Below, in pieces: positions 35,272 through 46,398 of a DNA stretch of 64,000 nucleotides; position 1 is the stretch's first letter; each line of letters begins with the position of its first letter. The notes under the pieces are model-generated. The model was not told where the DNA came from, did no database searches, and was given only the letters and a program-made list of their open reading frames with translations. The position numbers were made by a program, and so were the translations under genes. Origin of the DNA: Syncephalastrum monosporum B8922 (Eukaryota; Mucoromycota; Mucoromycetes; Mucorales; Syncephalastraceae); assembly GCA_000697355.1 (NCBI GenBank), contig JNEN01001269.1, forward strand, positions 163,618 through 227,617, in the 5' to 3' direction.

Positions 35272-36105
35272 GTTCCACTTTTTTTTTCCTGTTATAGCTC
35301 ACACGCCAGTACATACTTCTTCTGTACGCATACGTATATCGGCCCATCGCTTTTCTCTCTCATTCGGCTTTTTTCTTTCCTTTTTCTTTTGCTACCCTGC
35401 GCTCACCCTTTTGGACTGCACTCTCCACCTTGGTCATATCAAATTTCCCCAAAAAATGTTTATCCCTCTTGCTCCTTGAACACTCCCCCTGGACTTAAGT
35501 TTTTCCCTCCTGCCTGCTGAGGAACAGCTTACGTTCTTGCGGTAGCATGGAGATAAAATATCGCCTGAAATTTGTAAAACATACGTGTTTGTTCGCATTT
35601 GCTTCTCTTATTTATTTCGTGGAAATTTATTAGCTCTCATGGTGTTTGAGGAGCGGGCCGAGCACGGATGCGTCAAACTATTCTGATGTTTTCCACTCCG
35701 TAAGAAAAAGATGAACAGCATCTTCCGTTCCGTAAAAAAGCTCACTGACGTTCAGACAACCATGTCGTCTTGGTAGTTGTAACAATCCGCATATTGCAAC
35801 ACATATATTACTACACTTCCAACATGCCATACTTAATCCCCTGCGTGAACATGTCTCTCTCTCTCCCACCCGCTTGCCGTGCCTTTCTCTACAGGAGTTC
35901 GGCTGAAAGACGAAAGACACCATTTCTTCATAATTATGTAAATTAGAGCGATAGTCTATCATCTGGTCAACGTGCAATTATGAAATCAAGGCGCATTATC
36001 TATAGTAGGATTGTTTCTAGCATATACAATAAGGTGAGCCATCCTTTCTACTTATGGGGATAGTATGGTACATGTGTGCATCTGAGCGATAAATGCCTTC
36101 CGGGT
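35272..36105. other. Convergent 3' gap
   Basis: Between the Zn2Cys6 stop (+) and the P5C reductase stop (-). Pyrimidine-rich at 35340-35420. No gene or repeat recognised. Confidence 0.45.
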
Positions 36106-36984
36106 TCACAGCTTGTTGCCAAACTCCTCGGCCATCTCGCGACCACGGTTCTCGGCAGCCATGACAGCATCGTGGAGGATTTTCCGGATATTATCCTTCT
36201 CCATGGATTTCAAGGCAGCTTCAGTGGTGCCGTTCGGCGAGGTGACCTTTTTGCGCAACGTGGCCAGATCATCATCCGACTCGAGCGCCATGCGGCCTGC
36301 ACCGAGGCAAGTTTGGACCGTCAATGCCTTGGCCTCCTCAGGCGTCAAACCCGATGTGATACCCGCATTTTCTACACTGATCTAAGTCATGTGCGCGCAA
36401 GACAGTTTTTAACACTTACGAATGGCTTCCATGACCAAAAAGAAGTAGGCGGGACCGCTGCCGCTGACAGCCGTCACGGTATCCATCAAAGGTTCCTTTG
36501 TGACCCAGACGACCTGCTTGGAAATGGCGCGCAGGATGGACTCGGCGCGTGCACGTTGGTGGTCGCTGACTTGAGCGGCTGGAAAGAGACCGACAGCACC
36601 CTCACCGATCAAGGCAGGTGTGTTGGGCATGCATCGCACGAGGGCAGTGATCTGGGGTTGCCAGCGCAGAATGTCTGGGGTCGCGATGCCGCCTGCAATG
36701 CTAATTACGAGCTGATCCGGTGTGACAGGAAGGTTCTTGACAACATTCGCCATCACCTGCGGCTTGACGGCCAAGATAACCACGTCCGCGCCCTCAATGG
36801 CTTGGGCGTTATCCTGGAAGATCTGTGTGATGGCAGGATACTTGCTTTGCATATACTCCAGCCGCTCAGACGAGGGCTCCGAGTAACGCAGATGCGAAGC
36901 CGGGTGTCCGTGGTTGAGCAAGCCTGCCAGGATGGCTTCGGCCATGTTGCCGGCTCCAATGAACGTGATATGAGCTGTAGACAT
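36106..36984 (-). CDS. PRO3: Pyrroline-5-carboxylate reductase
   Basis: Two exons (36984-36420 and 36371-36106) give 276 residues. It catalyses the last step of proline synthesis, reducing P5C with NAD(P)H. The Rossmann motif FIGAGNMAEA lies at residues 7-16, VVILAVKPQVM near 70, VRCMPNTPALIGEGA near 115, and the family signature VSGSGPAYFF near 170; the last exon has SPNGTTEAAL. The length is typical. The protein starts right at the Rossmann fold, so it is probably cytosolic. Its start is followed, about 195 bp away on the same strand, by the upstream SDHAF2 gene. Confidence 0.95.
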
Positions 36985-37179
36985 GTTTGACTCGAGAATA
37001 ACCGAGAGAGAAAGAGAAAAAGAAAGAGACGTAAAAAGAAAGAAAAGACGAAAAGAAAAAGAAACCGACGAGGAGATAGATAAGATGTTGTTGAATGTGT
37101 CAAATTTTAGATTCAAATTTGGTGATAGATTATGATATTATACTCAATGAGTCACCAATGAACAGCGGTCTCTTCCTCT

Positions 37180-37659
37180 TTACAATTCAGGCATGCGCAG
37201 CACCACCTTTTTCTCGTTTTTAGCGTGCTGCCGAATCATGGCCAGGACGGGGCTGTTCTGCCACCGGTCAGGGACTGTCTTCTTGTCGGTGGCCCAGTAA
37301 AAGATATCCCAGTCGGGTTCGTCGAGGAGCTTGTCATACTCTTCGAGCTGGCCCAAGTCAAAGGACTGGAGGTTCTCCTTGCTAAACGTCGAGAGGAGCA
37401 GATCGGTCTCGAGAATGCCACGCTTGCGGGACTGATAGACGAGACGGGCGCGTTTCTTCTCGAGAGGCTCATTAGGGCGAGGGATCGGGGGCAAATTGGG
37501 GTAAGGCGTGTCAATGTCCATTTGAGGGGCATGGCGTACGCTGAGGTCCGGATAAGGATCTTTAAGGTCATTTTTGTTTCTGAGCAGAGCCGTCGTGCTC
37601 AAGGCCCTTGTTTTATTGTGGAATGCAAGTGTGCGCGCAACAAATGTTGTTCGGAGCAT
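37180..37659 (-). CDS. SDH5: Succinate dehydrogenase assembly factor 2
   Basis: An intronless frame of 159 residues from ATG 37659. SDHAF2/Sdh5 promotes covalent FAD attachment to the flavoprotein subunit of succinate dehydrogenase in the mitochondrial matrix. The N-terminus (MLRTTFVARTLAFHNKTRA) is a plausible presequence. The core signature KRARLVYQSRKRGILETDLL is clear, followed by FSKENLQSF, LLDEPDWDIFYWATD and VPDRW. The C-terminal helix ends the protein as in relatives. Confidence 0.95.
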   Translation of the reverse strand: MLRTTFVARTLAFHNKTRALSTTALLRNKNDLKDPYPDLSVRHAPQMDIDTPYPNLPPIPRPNEPLEKKRARLVYQSRKRGILETDLLLSTFSKENLQSFDLGQLEEYDKLLDEPDWDIFYWATDKKTVPDRWQNSPVLAMIRQHAKNEKKVVLRMPEL

Positions 37660-37899
37660 GATGGAGAAAGGAAGCAAGTGGGGAAGAAAAAGTGTGTACA
37701 GTCATGGTGTGGTCGGGTGTGAATACTGCAATTTTGCTTATTTTTTTCATTTTTTGTCCGGGGTTGCTCTCGCTGTCTGTCTCTCTCTCTCTCTGTGTGT
37801 GTGCCTGTGTAGCGCGCGTCTTTTTCTGAGCGACCGACTTCTCTTCATCGACGACGTGAGCCCTATTGCCGTTATGGATTATGCTTTCGTCCTTCTGTA

Positions 37900-38716
37900 C
37901 TATCCTTCATTTGTCTGTCTTACCTGATAGTAGCCCGTGTAATAGCCAGCATAATACCATGCCATGATCAAGTTGGATAGGTCTACCTCGAGATCAGCTT
38001 CCATTGTACTCATAGCTTTACACAGGCTCTACCTTGGTTATCAGTGGGAAGAGGTGGCATGCCTGGGGTCGCTGCTGCCGGATAACCTGATTGTTGTTGA
38101 TGCTGATAGCCATACCAAGATGGGTCCTGTGTCTCATATCCATGGCCACCTTTCTCTTCGTCCTCTTGGTATCCTTCCTCTTCTTGGTATCCTTCCTCTC
38201 CTCTTTCCTCCTCTTCTTCTTCCTCTGCTTCTTCCGCTCGTTCTTCTGGGTCGTTTTTGTTTTCGTCTGTCTCGCCTTGCACTATTGCCTGTCCCGCTTG
38301 GACGCGAACGCGTTTTGCCTCGGGTTGCCGTGTGCTATCCAACGAAAATGGTCAAATATCAGAGGCGCGTGGCGTTACTTCACACGCACCTCTCCATGCT
38401 TTGTTTCCGTTTCGTGTCGAGTGCCTTAGCGATGCTGCTGAACGGAGCCACAAGAGTGTCCGCTTCTTTGCTATGATGGCTCTAAAGCAACAGCACATGA
38501 ATACTGTGCAGGTATTGAATGGGGATAATTACTTTGTAATCCGCGAGTGCAGCATCCCAGGCCTCGATCAACTCGGTGTCGTCCCAAGCATCGCCGTCGT
38601 CCTTTAGATCCGCAGGGTGAGTCGCAGATACAGAATCACGTCCTCTTTGATAGTACCCCGTTGTTTCCTCGGCTGAAGATCACATCGCCCACTTGGGGGT
38701 GGCGTTCAGCGGCCAT
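37900..38716 (-). CDS. SMN1: SMN (survival motor neuron) homologue
   Basis: Five exons (38716-38657, 38601-38533, 38481-38390, 38334-38033, 37982-37900) give 201 residues. SMN oligomerises and, with Gemin2, assembles Sm rings on snRNAs. The N-terminus has DVIFSRGNNG followed by WDDTELIEAWDAAL, the Gemin2-binding box. The C-terminus has the YG box (LIMAWYYAGYYTGYYQ) with its Tyr/Gly zipper. The middle is Lys/Arg- then Glu-rich, with repeats of GYQEEE; no Tudor domain is visible, as in fission yeast Smn1. The exon 1-2 junction (55-bp intron) was chosen because it reproduces the vertebrate spacing between the RRG-like string and WDDT. The last few residues depend on reading through a possible GTAAGA donor. 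Confidence 0.85.
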
Positions 38717-39241
38717 GAAAGTGTAAGGCAGAGAAAAATATCGTGCGTTGTCAAAAAAAAAAAAAAAAAAAAAAAGAATTCAAGATTGAATATCCTAGTC
38801 ATGCATCAGTATTTTACTAGAATTATAATGGGCCATTCTGCTACGTCTTTTTCGCTGCTACTAGAGCACTGCAATGTATTGCCATGGGTGACAGAAGTCC
38901 TACTATGGGGCAGATCCATTCACCCATATCCTCAGACATATACATACATACATAGTACATATGCTTCTATTCGCTTGTCATCCAGCAGAAGGTCTTATCC
39001 TTTATAGGATGGACGACCGCTTGAACAGACAGCGCTTTGTATAGATATCGTCAGAAAGGGAGAATAAAGAAGAAAGGGCGCGGTCATTGGTAACACTGCA
39101 GTAGTAGATTTGGTGTGGTGCTGCATGAGATGTGTGACTCTTTCCAGAGCCCATACAGTGTACTGTATTTCAAATCGGAAACCTTCTTCTTAAGGCATAC
39201 CCACAACTCCACCCGGCCTTTATCCGCCTTTCAACACTCCA
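38717..39241. other. Divergent intergenic region with a poly(A) run
   Basis: Between SMN (-) and HEM3 (+). A run of 24 A bases lies at 38752-38775, just upstream of the SMN start. TA/CA-rich sequence lies at 38935-38960. No gene recognised. Confidence 0.5.
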
Positions 39242-40359
39242 ATGTCACAACCTGGTCAGACCTTTACGATTGGCACCCGCAAGTCTCAGCTAGCCATGGT
39301 CCAGGCCGAGCTCGTGCGCGACTGTCTGGCCAAGGCTTACCCCGAGCATACCTTTAAAATCGAGGGCATGACCACAGTCGGGGACAAGGTCCTTGATGTT
39401 GCGCTAAGCAAGATTGGTGAGAAGTCGGTCTTCACAAAGGAGCTCGAGGTGGCATTAGAAGATGGCCGTGTCGATTGTGTTGTGCACAGTTTGAAGGATC
39501 TCCAGACCACTCTGCCACCAGGCATGGTCTTGGGCGCTGTCCTTGAGCGCGAAAACCCTCAGGATGCCGTGGTTCTTTCCGAACGCTCCAAGGGCCATAC
39601 TCTCGCTACGCTCCCGCCGGGTTCCGTCATCGGTACCTCCAGCTTGCGTCGCGTTGCACAGCTCAAGCGTCGGTACCCGCACTTGGTCATCAAAGATGTG
39701 GTATGTTGGAGTTCTTGTTGTCTATCTCGTTTTTAATTTGTGGCACCTTTCTTTTTTGTGTATCTTGTATTAGCGAGGCAATTTGTAAGTGAATACAATA
39801 TATATATATATATATATAGAAGTAAGGCATGACAGCAGTAACTGAGATATGCTCTAGGAACACTCGCTTGGCCAAGCTCGACGATCCACAGGGCGAATAC
39901 GCAGCTATTATTCTTGCCGTGGCTGGTCTGGTCCGCATCAACCAGGGCCACCGAATCTCGCACATTCTTGATCCTGAGGAGTGCTTGCACGCCGTATCGC
40001 AGGGTGCACTCGGCGTTGAGTGTCGTGAAAATGATGCCAAGACACGTGCCCTTCTCCAAGGTTTGAATCACGAGCCTACCCGGCTCACAACCGCAGGCGA
40101 GCGCGCCATCATGCGCACCCTTGAGGGCGGCTGCAGCGTGCCCATCGGCGTCCATTCTGCGTTGAAGAACGATACACTGACGCTGCGCGGTCTTGTGGCG
40201 AGTCTTGACGGCAAAAAGGTCGTCGAGCACGAAGATCAGGTTGTACTGGAGGGTGACGTAGAGAAAAAGGAGCAAACAGCGGCTGAGCTCGGTGTTCGCA
40301 TCGCCAACAAGCTCATCGACTTGGGTGCGGGCGCCATCTTGCAAGAGCTCGCGCATTAA
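39242..40359 (+). CDS. HEM3: Hydroxymethylbilane synthase (porphobilinogen deaminase)
   Basis: Three exons (39242-39700, 39774-39784, 39858-40359) give 323 residues. The enzyme joins four porphobilinogens in heme synthesis. Motifs: FTIGTRKSQLAM at residues 8-19, GEKSVFTKELE, DCVVHSLKDL, GTSSLRRVAQL, and LEGGCSVPIG with the Cys that carries the dipyrromethane cofactor near residue 247. The 11-nt microexon encodes RGN and part of Leu, completing the conserved VRGNLNTRL string; without it the reading frame and the motif are lost. A (TA)n run lies in the second intron. It faces COQ6 tail-to-tail, 136 bp apart. Confidence 0.95.
39797..39819. repeat. (TA)n microsatellite
   Basis: About eleven TA units in the second intron of HEM3, between the microexon and exon 3. 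Confidence 0.85.
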
Positions 40360-40495
40360 AAAAAGTTACTATATCTTGTTATCTATCCCGTAAATGCATT
40401 TGTTTGATTTTGTACGCATTCTCTCGCATAGGGCTTTACGCCCTTTTCTACGATGGCTTTTATTAAAAAGATGAAACGTGTGTAATACCAAATTT

Positions 40496-42274
40496 TTATT
40501 GAAACGTTGCTGTGGTGTTCTTGTGCAATGAAGCGTCATCTCTGGTACCTGTATATTCAATACCCATGGCATATTTCATGATTTCCGCCTAGATTGTCCA
40601 TGAGTGTGAGCGGTTAGGACGCTGCCATGGAAATGAATTTACCTTAACAAAGTCGAGTTGATTAACGGTGGAGAGACCGAGGGACCGGATCCATGTAATC
40701 GGCGCAAAGTCGGTGCTGTAGAGCTTGTGCAATTTGTCGCAGGCGCTGAGCATGGCGATATTTCGCACGTACCGCGCCGATGCATACTCGCGTAGTAAAT
40801 GAACACTACCGATATCCTGTCCTTCGCTCGCGCCGCGCTCGACGAGGCTAGAAAGACACTCGACATCCAACAAGCCTTGGTTCAGACCCTGGCCAGCCAA
40901 CGGGTGAACCGTGTGGGCCGCGTCGCTAATACAAAGAGGCTTGAGGAGAACGGCAGGAAATGCGTTATAGTCACTTACCCAACGAGGACGACGCGGTCAT
41001 CGTAATAGTGTTGCGAGTTGCGCATGCGCAGAGGAAAACTGGCGCGGCTTTTGGCGTCCACTGTTTCAAACAAAGGTGGGAAGCGTGCCTCGTGGGCATC
41101 GCGTTCGCGATCGGTCAGTCCGTGTCGAGCGACGTCTTGCCGCCATTCGTACTCTGCCCTGAAATCACAGCGGGTCTCGCCCGTGGCTGGATCGATTTGA
41201 GAAAACAGGTAATTGAGGTCGGGCAGGTCGAGCCGGAAGGCGCTGTTGACGAGCGTGCAAAAGTCTTGAGCGGGCATCTTCTTGAGCAAGGCGGCCTTCT
41301 TGGGTGGGACAGACCAGACGATGGAGGCGAATCTGTCTCCGAGCTAAAGGCAGTCAGTGAAAAGGAAAGGACTTCATTTTGTGTGACCTACAGGAAGCAT
41401 CGCGATCGGGCCCGAAGGCAGGAACCGCTGATAGGATGCGTCATTGGGGCGAGGCGCGATCTCAAAGGTAGCGACGACACCCTGCATGTCATAGTCCCAT
41501 CCCAGCGATTGAATATCGGCAAACTGTCGAACCGGGCTATTGATGCCATCTGCACCGACCAACAGACGCGCCTCGAGCTGCTCTCCGTTTTCGAGTTGGA
41601 CGGTGGGCCACACTCCCTTCTGGATGGAACCCACGCGTGCTTTTTCAAATACATCGACGTTGGAATGAGCCAAGCGCTTGAGCATGGCGTTTTGGAGGTG
41701 CGTATTCTCGACCATGGTAGCGATCGCGCTTTTGTCTCCCGTGATACCGTGTAGGAGGTGGGTATCAAAGTCGATCCGCGCGCCTGTCACACCGTCCCAG
41801 ACGTGCATTTCCGTGTAAGGATGTACACGACTGCTATGCAAGTGCTCGGCCACGCCAATCTCTGTTTGGAGAAATGAGAAGACAGCCCATTGTGTACATT
41901 GAGTCTTACTCTGCAAAAAGCACATTGAGGCCGGGGTAAGGGATACGACGCGATTCGAGTAGGCGTCGGGAGAGGGTGTCCAGTTTTTCGTGCTCGACAG
42001 GTCCATGGCCTCAACTAACGCTACTCGATAGTCTTGCAATGCCGGACTCGCAGCTAACGACAATGAGCATAAGGAAAAAGACGGATAGAGTATTGTCTTT
42101 ACCGAGGGAGCAAGCCAGGGCTGTACCAGAGACCCCTCCACCAATAATTACCACATCGTATTTGTTGTTGTGCATCGTTGCCATGGTGCGGCGCAAGGGT
42201 CGCCATGGTCGATTGGATGCATTGGTGTCTCTTATACGCAAAGATAGCTGGCGTGAGGCGAATCGTAAGGGCAT
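40496..42274 (-). CDS. COQ6: Ubiquinone biosynthesis flavin monooxygenase
   Basis: Six exons (42274-42103, 42053-41910, 41861-41392, 41343-40979, 40925-40643, 40588-40496) give 508 residues. Coq6 hydroxylates C5 of the ubiquinone ring in the matrix. The first 30 residues (MPLRFASRQLSLRIRD and on) look like a presequence, so the ATG at 42274 was preferred to 42184. FAD motifs are complete: VVIIGGGVSGTALA near residue 42, LLVGADGINSPVR near 250, and GDAAHTVHPLAGQGLN near 385. The Coq6-type string EMHVWDGVTGARIDFD is present. Exon 5 starts exactly at the DAAHTVHP motif. Small introns of 41-62 bp. Confidence 0.94.
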
Positions 42275-43569
42275 GTCCGAACAAGAAAGTGGTGTGTTAT
42301 TTTCGTGCACGCAAACAATAAAAATGATAGCGGGCTTCTTTGTATTTTGACATGTTTCCCGCAAATCTTCAATGCGCACTCAGAAACCCATTCCTTTTCC
42401 AGGCACATGCTTTTCGCATTTTTATATTGGTATGCACAAATCACATGGTCGCAGGAAATGCTATTGACGCGTTCGTATCTACCGGTCACTGTTCTCTCCT
42501 ACAGCTGCTTTCTTCCCTTCCTTTCCGTTACTCTTATTTCTTACGAGCACTTGACAGATGTATCAGCATATGGCACCGTTGCTATCGAGGTCGTTGTCAT
42601 TAGCGCATAATGTTGCTATGCACAGTAGTCTAATAGACAGTACCAGAGCTATTAATAGAGGACGGAGCGATTAAAATCAAGCTATACTTACCTGTCAGAC
42701 GAACGATATGCACATCCGGTCCATGTTCTCGCATGAAGTCGATGGAGGCGCGTCATTTTATAAGCCGCTGTTTTCTTCCACGTCTGCTTTTCTTATTTTC
42801 TTTGTCCTCTTCAAAGTCGTTATCTCGATTAGTACATGTATACACGGAACTACGGCTATAAATTAACGTGGACAAATAGGCAGCACGAGCTCCCCTCTAG
42901 TCCCTTTGCCGCCGGTTCCCTACCCATTGACCATACGAACACAGCGGTGTGCACGACAGTAAGTTGTCACATTAGAAGTACAGCACACTAAACATCAATA
43001 ACAATGATCCAATATATACGGAGCTTTGTTCTATCGCGTTTCTTCTCCTCCCGTCTACTCCGCTTGCTTCTCTCTTCCTCTAGTTCGCTCCCGGCCCTCC
43101 ACCCAGAGATTTTCCCCAAATTTTCACTTCTGCCAGTAAGTGAAAATGAACAACTGGAGAAACTGAAGCATGTCAACATATACTATACTCATTTGATGTC
43201 AGATCCCCTTTCCGTTTCTTTTCTCCTCCCTCCTTTGCCCTCCTCCCCCGCCCTAGCCTGCGGTAGGTGCCAGATGGTTTACAATCCGTACACATAGGCG
43301 TATTCCCTGAATGTCTCTCAGCTCCACCATCGTAAAGTCATTAGGCTACACTGGAGACAATATTTGGAGACAATAGGCTCATCAAACGGTCTCAGACGCG
43401 TGCCCTCATGGATGTGCTCAGATGCGGTGGCGGCAAGTCGTCTTGCGCGCAATAACGGACCCGGCTCCGCCACAGGTACGTAGAAGTGCACGTCCAGTCG
43501 AACGGTAACTGATTTGAGAATGGATCACGGCCAGGCTAGTTGAAATGAAACCAATAAAACAAGACATGT
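42275..43569. other. Intergenic region with a duplicated element
   Basis: Upstream of COQ6 (-) and downstream of the DUF1764 gene (-). It contains the element at 42885-43290, listed separately. No protein gene recognised. Confidence 0.45.
42885..43290 (+). repeat. Element C, copy 1 (pyrimidine-rich duplicated element)
   Basis: Shares ordered blocks with 60255-60745: first a block reading AGTCCCT-TGCC-CCGGTT-CC, then GGTGTGCA followed within a few bases by AGTAAGTTGTC, then a long CT-rich tract, then a GTAAGTGAAA block, then a second CT-rich tract. The blocks match at many positions while the tracts have drifted. Two GTAAGT-like donors suggest that it may be transcribed and spliced. The function is unknown. 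Confidence 0.55.
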
Positions 43570-44191
43570 CTAATAACAGCATTTGCAATCAAAGGGACAC
43601 TCGGGTGTGTCTATGGTAATGATAAGTGGTATGCCCTGCACATAAACACATTTCTCTTTTTACCTTGTCCTTCACCAATATGCAAATCTTTGACATCGTA
43701 GAGAGGGTAGCCTTCCTCTGTTGTGCGCTCTATAAAGAAGTAATCAATCCAGTCTGTCCCTCTTTGTATATTTCTCGACTTACTCGCTTTCTTTCCTCTC
43801 GAATCGGCGAAACGATCGTCGTCGTCTGCAGGTGGCGGTGGTGGTCGTGCTCGTTTGAGTTGTTTGACGGCAGCGATCTCGGCAAACACAACCTCCTCTA
43901 CAGCGGATCCTTCTTCTAACTCTTCTTCTTCGTCTTCTTCACTTCCGTCGCTGGCAGCATTCTCGACATTGTCCTCGATCGGGGCCTCTGAATGGGACTT
44001 GTCAGATTTTTTAGATTTGCTAGCAAAAATGTCGTCAATCTCGGATGTCTTGGACGACTTCTTTTCTTGAGGTTTTTGCTCGGTAAGGTTCGGCTTTTCT
44101 GTTTTATGAGTGAGGAATCATTCGAATCAACGTGTGGTTAAAGCATACCCTCCTCCTGCTTTTGCTGCTTGTTGCCTTTTCTGCGTGCCAT
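43570..44191 (-). CDS. DUF1764-family protein
   Basis: Four exons (44191-44149, 44098-43784, 43729-43664, 43610-43570) give 154 residues. The family is found widely in eukaryotes and has no defined function. The N-terminus is highly charged (Lys-rich, then an Asp/Glu run with SEIDDIFASK). The conserved C-terminal part is present: DRFADSRGKK, then EEGYPLYDVKDLHIGEG and the cysteine-rich ending CPFDCKCCY, which is the family hallmark. The final exon has only 41 nt; it was located by searching for this motif and joins in frame. Likely a small nuclear or nucleolar protein judging from charge, but that is inference. Confidence 0.88.
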
Positions 44192-46398
44192 GGCCAGAAT
44201 AAGAAAGTTTGTCGCTGCTGGAATTGCATTTGCATTGAAATCATCGATCAAAAATTTTGTGGTAATTTTTTTTTATCATAGCGTCAGGAAATGGGATCTT
44301 TTGCTAGTATGTATGATAGTACACTCAAAAAGCAGGCAATAAAGTTGTCATTCAGAGCATAATTATGGAATCTAGAATGCTGTATATCCATGGTGACGCG
44401 GAAGATATAGATTAGCTTACTGCAGGCAGTGAAGTAGCAGACAGTACCGTCCTATTTTGGCCAAAACACTACGAAGATCTTGAATTGTCCTCTAAATGAA
44501 AAAGTTCACGTATGTATCTATTCTGATGTAGTTTCCCTACTAGCCTGCAAAATTTCGTTCCGAAATCAGCTCTCGCGTAGTATATTTCACTTCTTCTATA
44601 CATCTAAGCGGCCGGAGCCTGGGTCATTCATACACGCTCACGACGTGTTGGCCACTGCCTCATCTTTGGCAGTGCAGAAAATTGCATTTTTGAGTCTCAC
44701 TTTTATATTATCAAGCACAAGCCCTTACCGATGGACGCGAGGCAGACATATGGCCACAGAGATAAATGTCTTTGGGGAAGTTATTGGAACGGTGGTCCCA
44801 ACCGCCGACCGCCTAGACTAGGGAAACATACCGGAGAAGAAGAGGAGGAGGAGAAAGCAGGAGGGGAGGCGAGGAAAAAGACTGCAACTAAGTATACATC
44901 AGAAGAAAGTTATTGATGTTCAAGACCATGTACTCTTGATGAAGATTGACGTCAGGTACCGTTCACGTTTCAAGGGTTCGTTGGCCTACTTTTCCCTCGC
45001 GCGTTTCACTTTTACTGATAGGCAAATGGACCGTATGAGAGGGTGCTGCTGATGTCTTACGTGTGTCGTGGACATGGCGTCAGATAGCAAGAATTGATCT
45101 GCGTCCTCTATATCCTGATAGACGAAATCCGCAATATCAAGCGAAAACAAGTCAAACAACTTCACTTTTCGATATAGCAGGAAAAGGAGCTGTTGTCAAG
45201 TAAGCTCTGAGATACGTGTTTACTTTCGAAAAAGAAACATAGATAGTAGATTATACGACCCGATAGCACGACGGCGAAAAATTTGCCAGGCTGCGTAGGA
45301 TTCGCCTGTGGGGTTAAGCTATTTACAGAAGATATTATTTATACACGGCGGTGAGACTCGCTTCATTTCCTCCAAAGGATGACACCTCGATTGCGCTTTG
45401 AGTATAAGTGAGCCCCTTCACCTGCGGCAGCACTCGTCGATACCCGCGGTATCAGTGTATTCTCTATATCAAACAGTCCTGCTTGTAAAAAGCAAATAAA
45501 CCTCGTTACCTTTCTACGGAGTAGGATTACCATTTTAGGACTGTAAAAACTCGAGTTTCTTCTATTTTCCTAATATGCTATAATTAAATATATGAAATAT
45601 GGATAAGGGGACGGCATCCCTCGTTCGCCTGCTGTCAAAGGTCCAGCTGTACTACGTCTGTTTCCACTAAGACCTCCAGATTAGCATAGATCAACACTTT
45701 CACTAAATCAAAGACAGAACAATACGAGATACCCCTTTCCTAACATATAAAGTGATGATAACGATATGAGCTATATACGACTGCCGAGATTACTAGGGGA
45801 GAGCATACAGAAGGTCAGCATTCTTGATGCAGTATATCTATGTAAATGATTTTTAAAAACGGGGTGCATCGGTAACACGTCTGCAGCTCACATACTTGTA
45901 CATCATCAGCACGTGCCCCAGGTGTAAGATCCATAGAGGAGCTACACTTTGAATGCTGACGGGTGGATCAGAGTCAGTAGCAGATACAAAAGTGAACAAG
46001 GCTACCTATAGCTATACTCTGTTGGTAAGTCAATCTCTACAATGTGAGTGATATTATCTCATTTTGGCCACCCGCCTAGCATGCAATTGGGCCCCAAACG
46101 AATTTACGTTACTGACTATATAGGCCCCAAAAATACTGTCCAAATATTATCTTCTATAGCGAACGATACTTTTGACACATGACAACAGGTATAGTTATCA
46201 TCAAGCTGTCAGCTGGGATGGACCAAGCCACAGGCATTACATGAATAATGAGGGGTTGGATATGCACGCCACGCGTGTGTGTATGTGCTGCTTGCGGCCT
46301 CTCAAACCTCCGCCCTTTTCTCTCTTGCCTGCGTTCCTCTAGTCTCCTCCTTTTTCTTCCTTTTCCCTTCTTTTCCTCTTCACATTCCTTGCAGAAAA
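44192..46398. other. Long divergent intergenic region
   Basis: About 2.2 kb between the DUF1764 gene (-) and the SR-type gene (+). It holds one fragment of the CRE-bearing repeat (44931-45060). Other open frames are short and without domains. No tRNA recognised. Confidence 0.4.
44931..45060 (-). repeat. CRE-repeat, single fragment
   Basis: On the minus strand it matches the units at 59.8 and 61.0 kb: a GTAAA-GTGAA-CGCG block, then AGGCCAA, then TGAAACG-GAA, then GGTACCTGACGTCAATCTTC. It contains one TGACGTCA palindrome (44947-44954). Confidence 0.7.

Noticed and set aside
36076..36990. Plus-strand open frame of 304 codons
   Set aside because: Exact shadow of the P5C reductase gene; the minus strand has the Rossmann and signature motifs.
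40960..41754. Plus-strand open frame of 264 codons
   Set aside because: Antisense to COQ6 exons that carry clear FAD-binding motifs.
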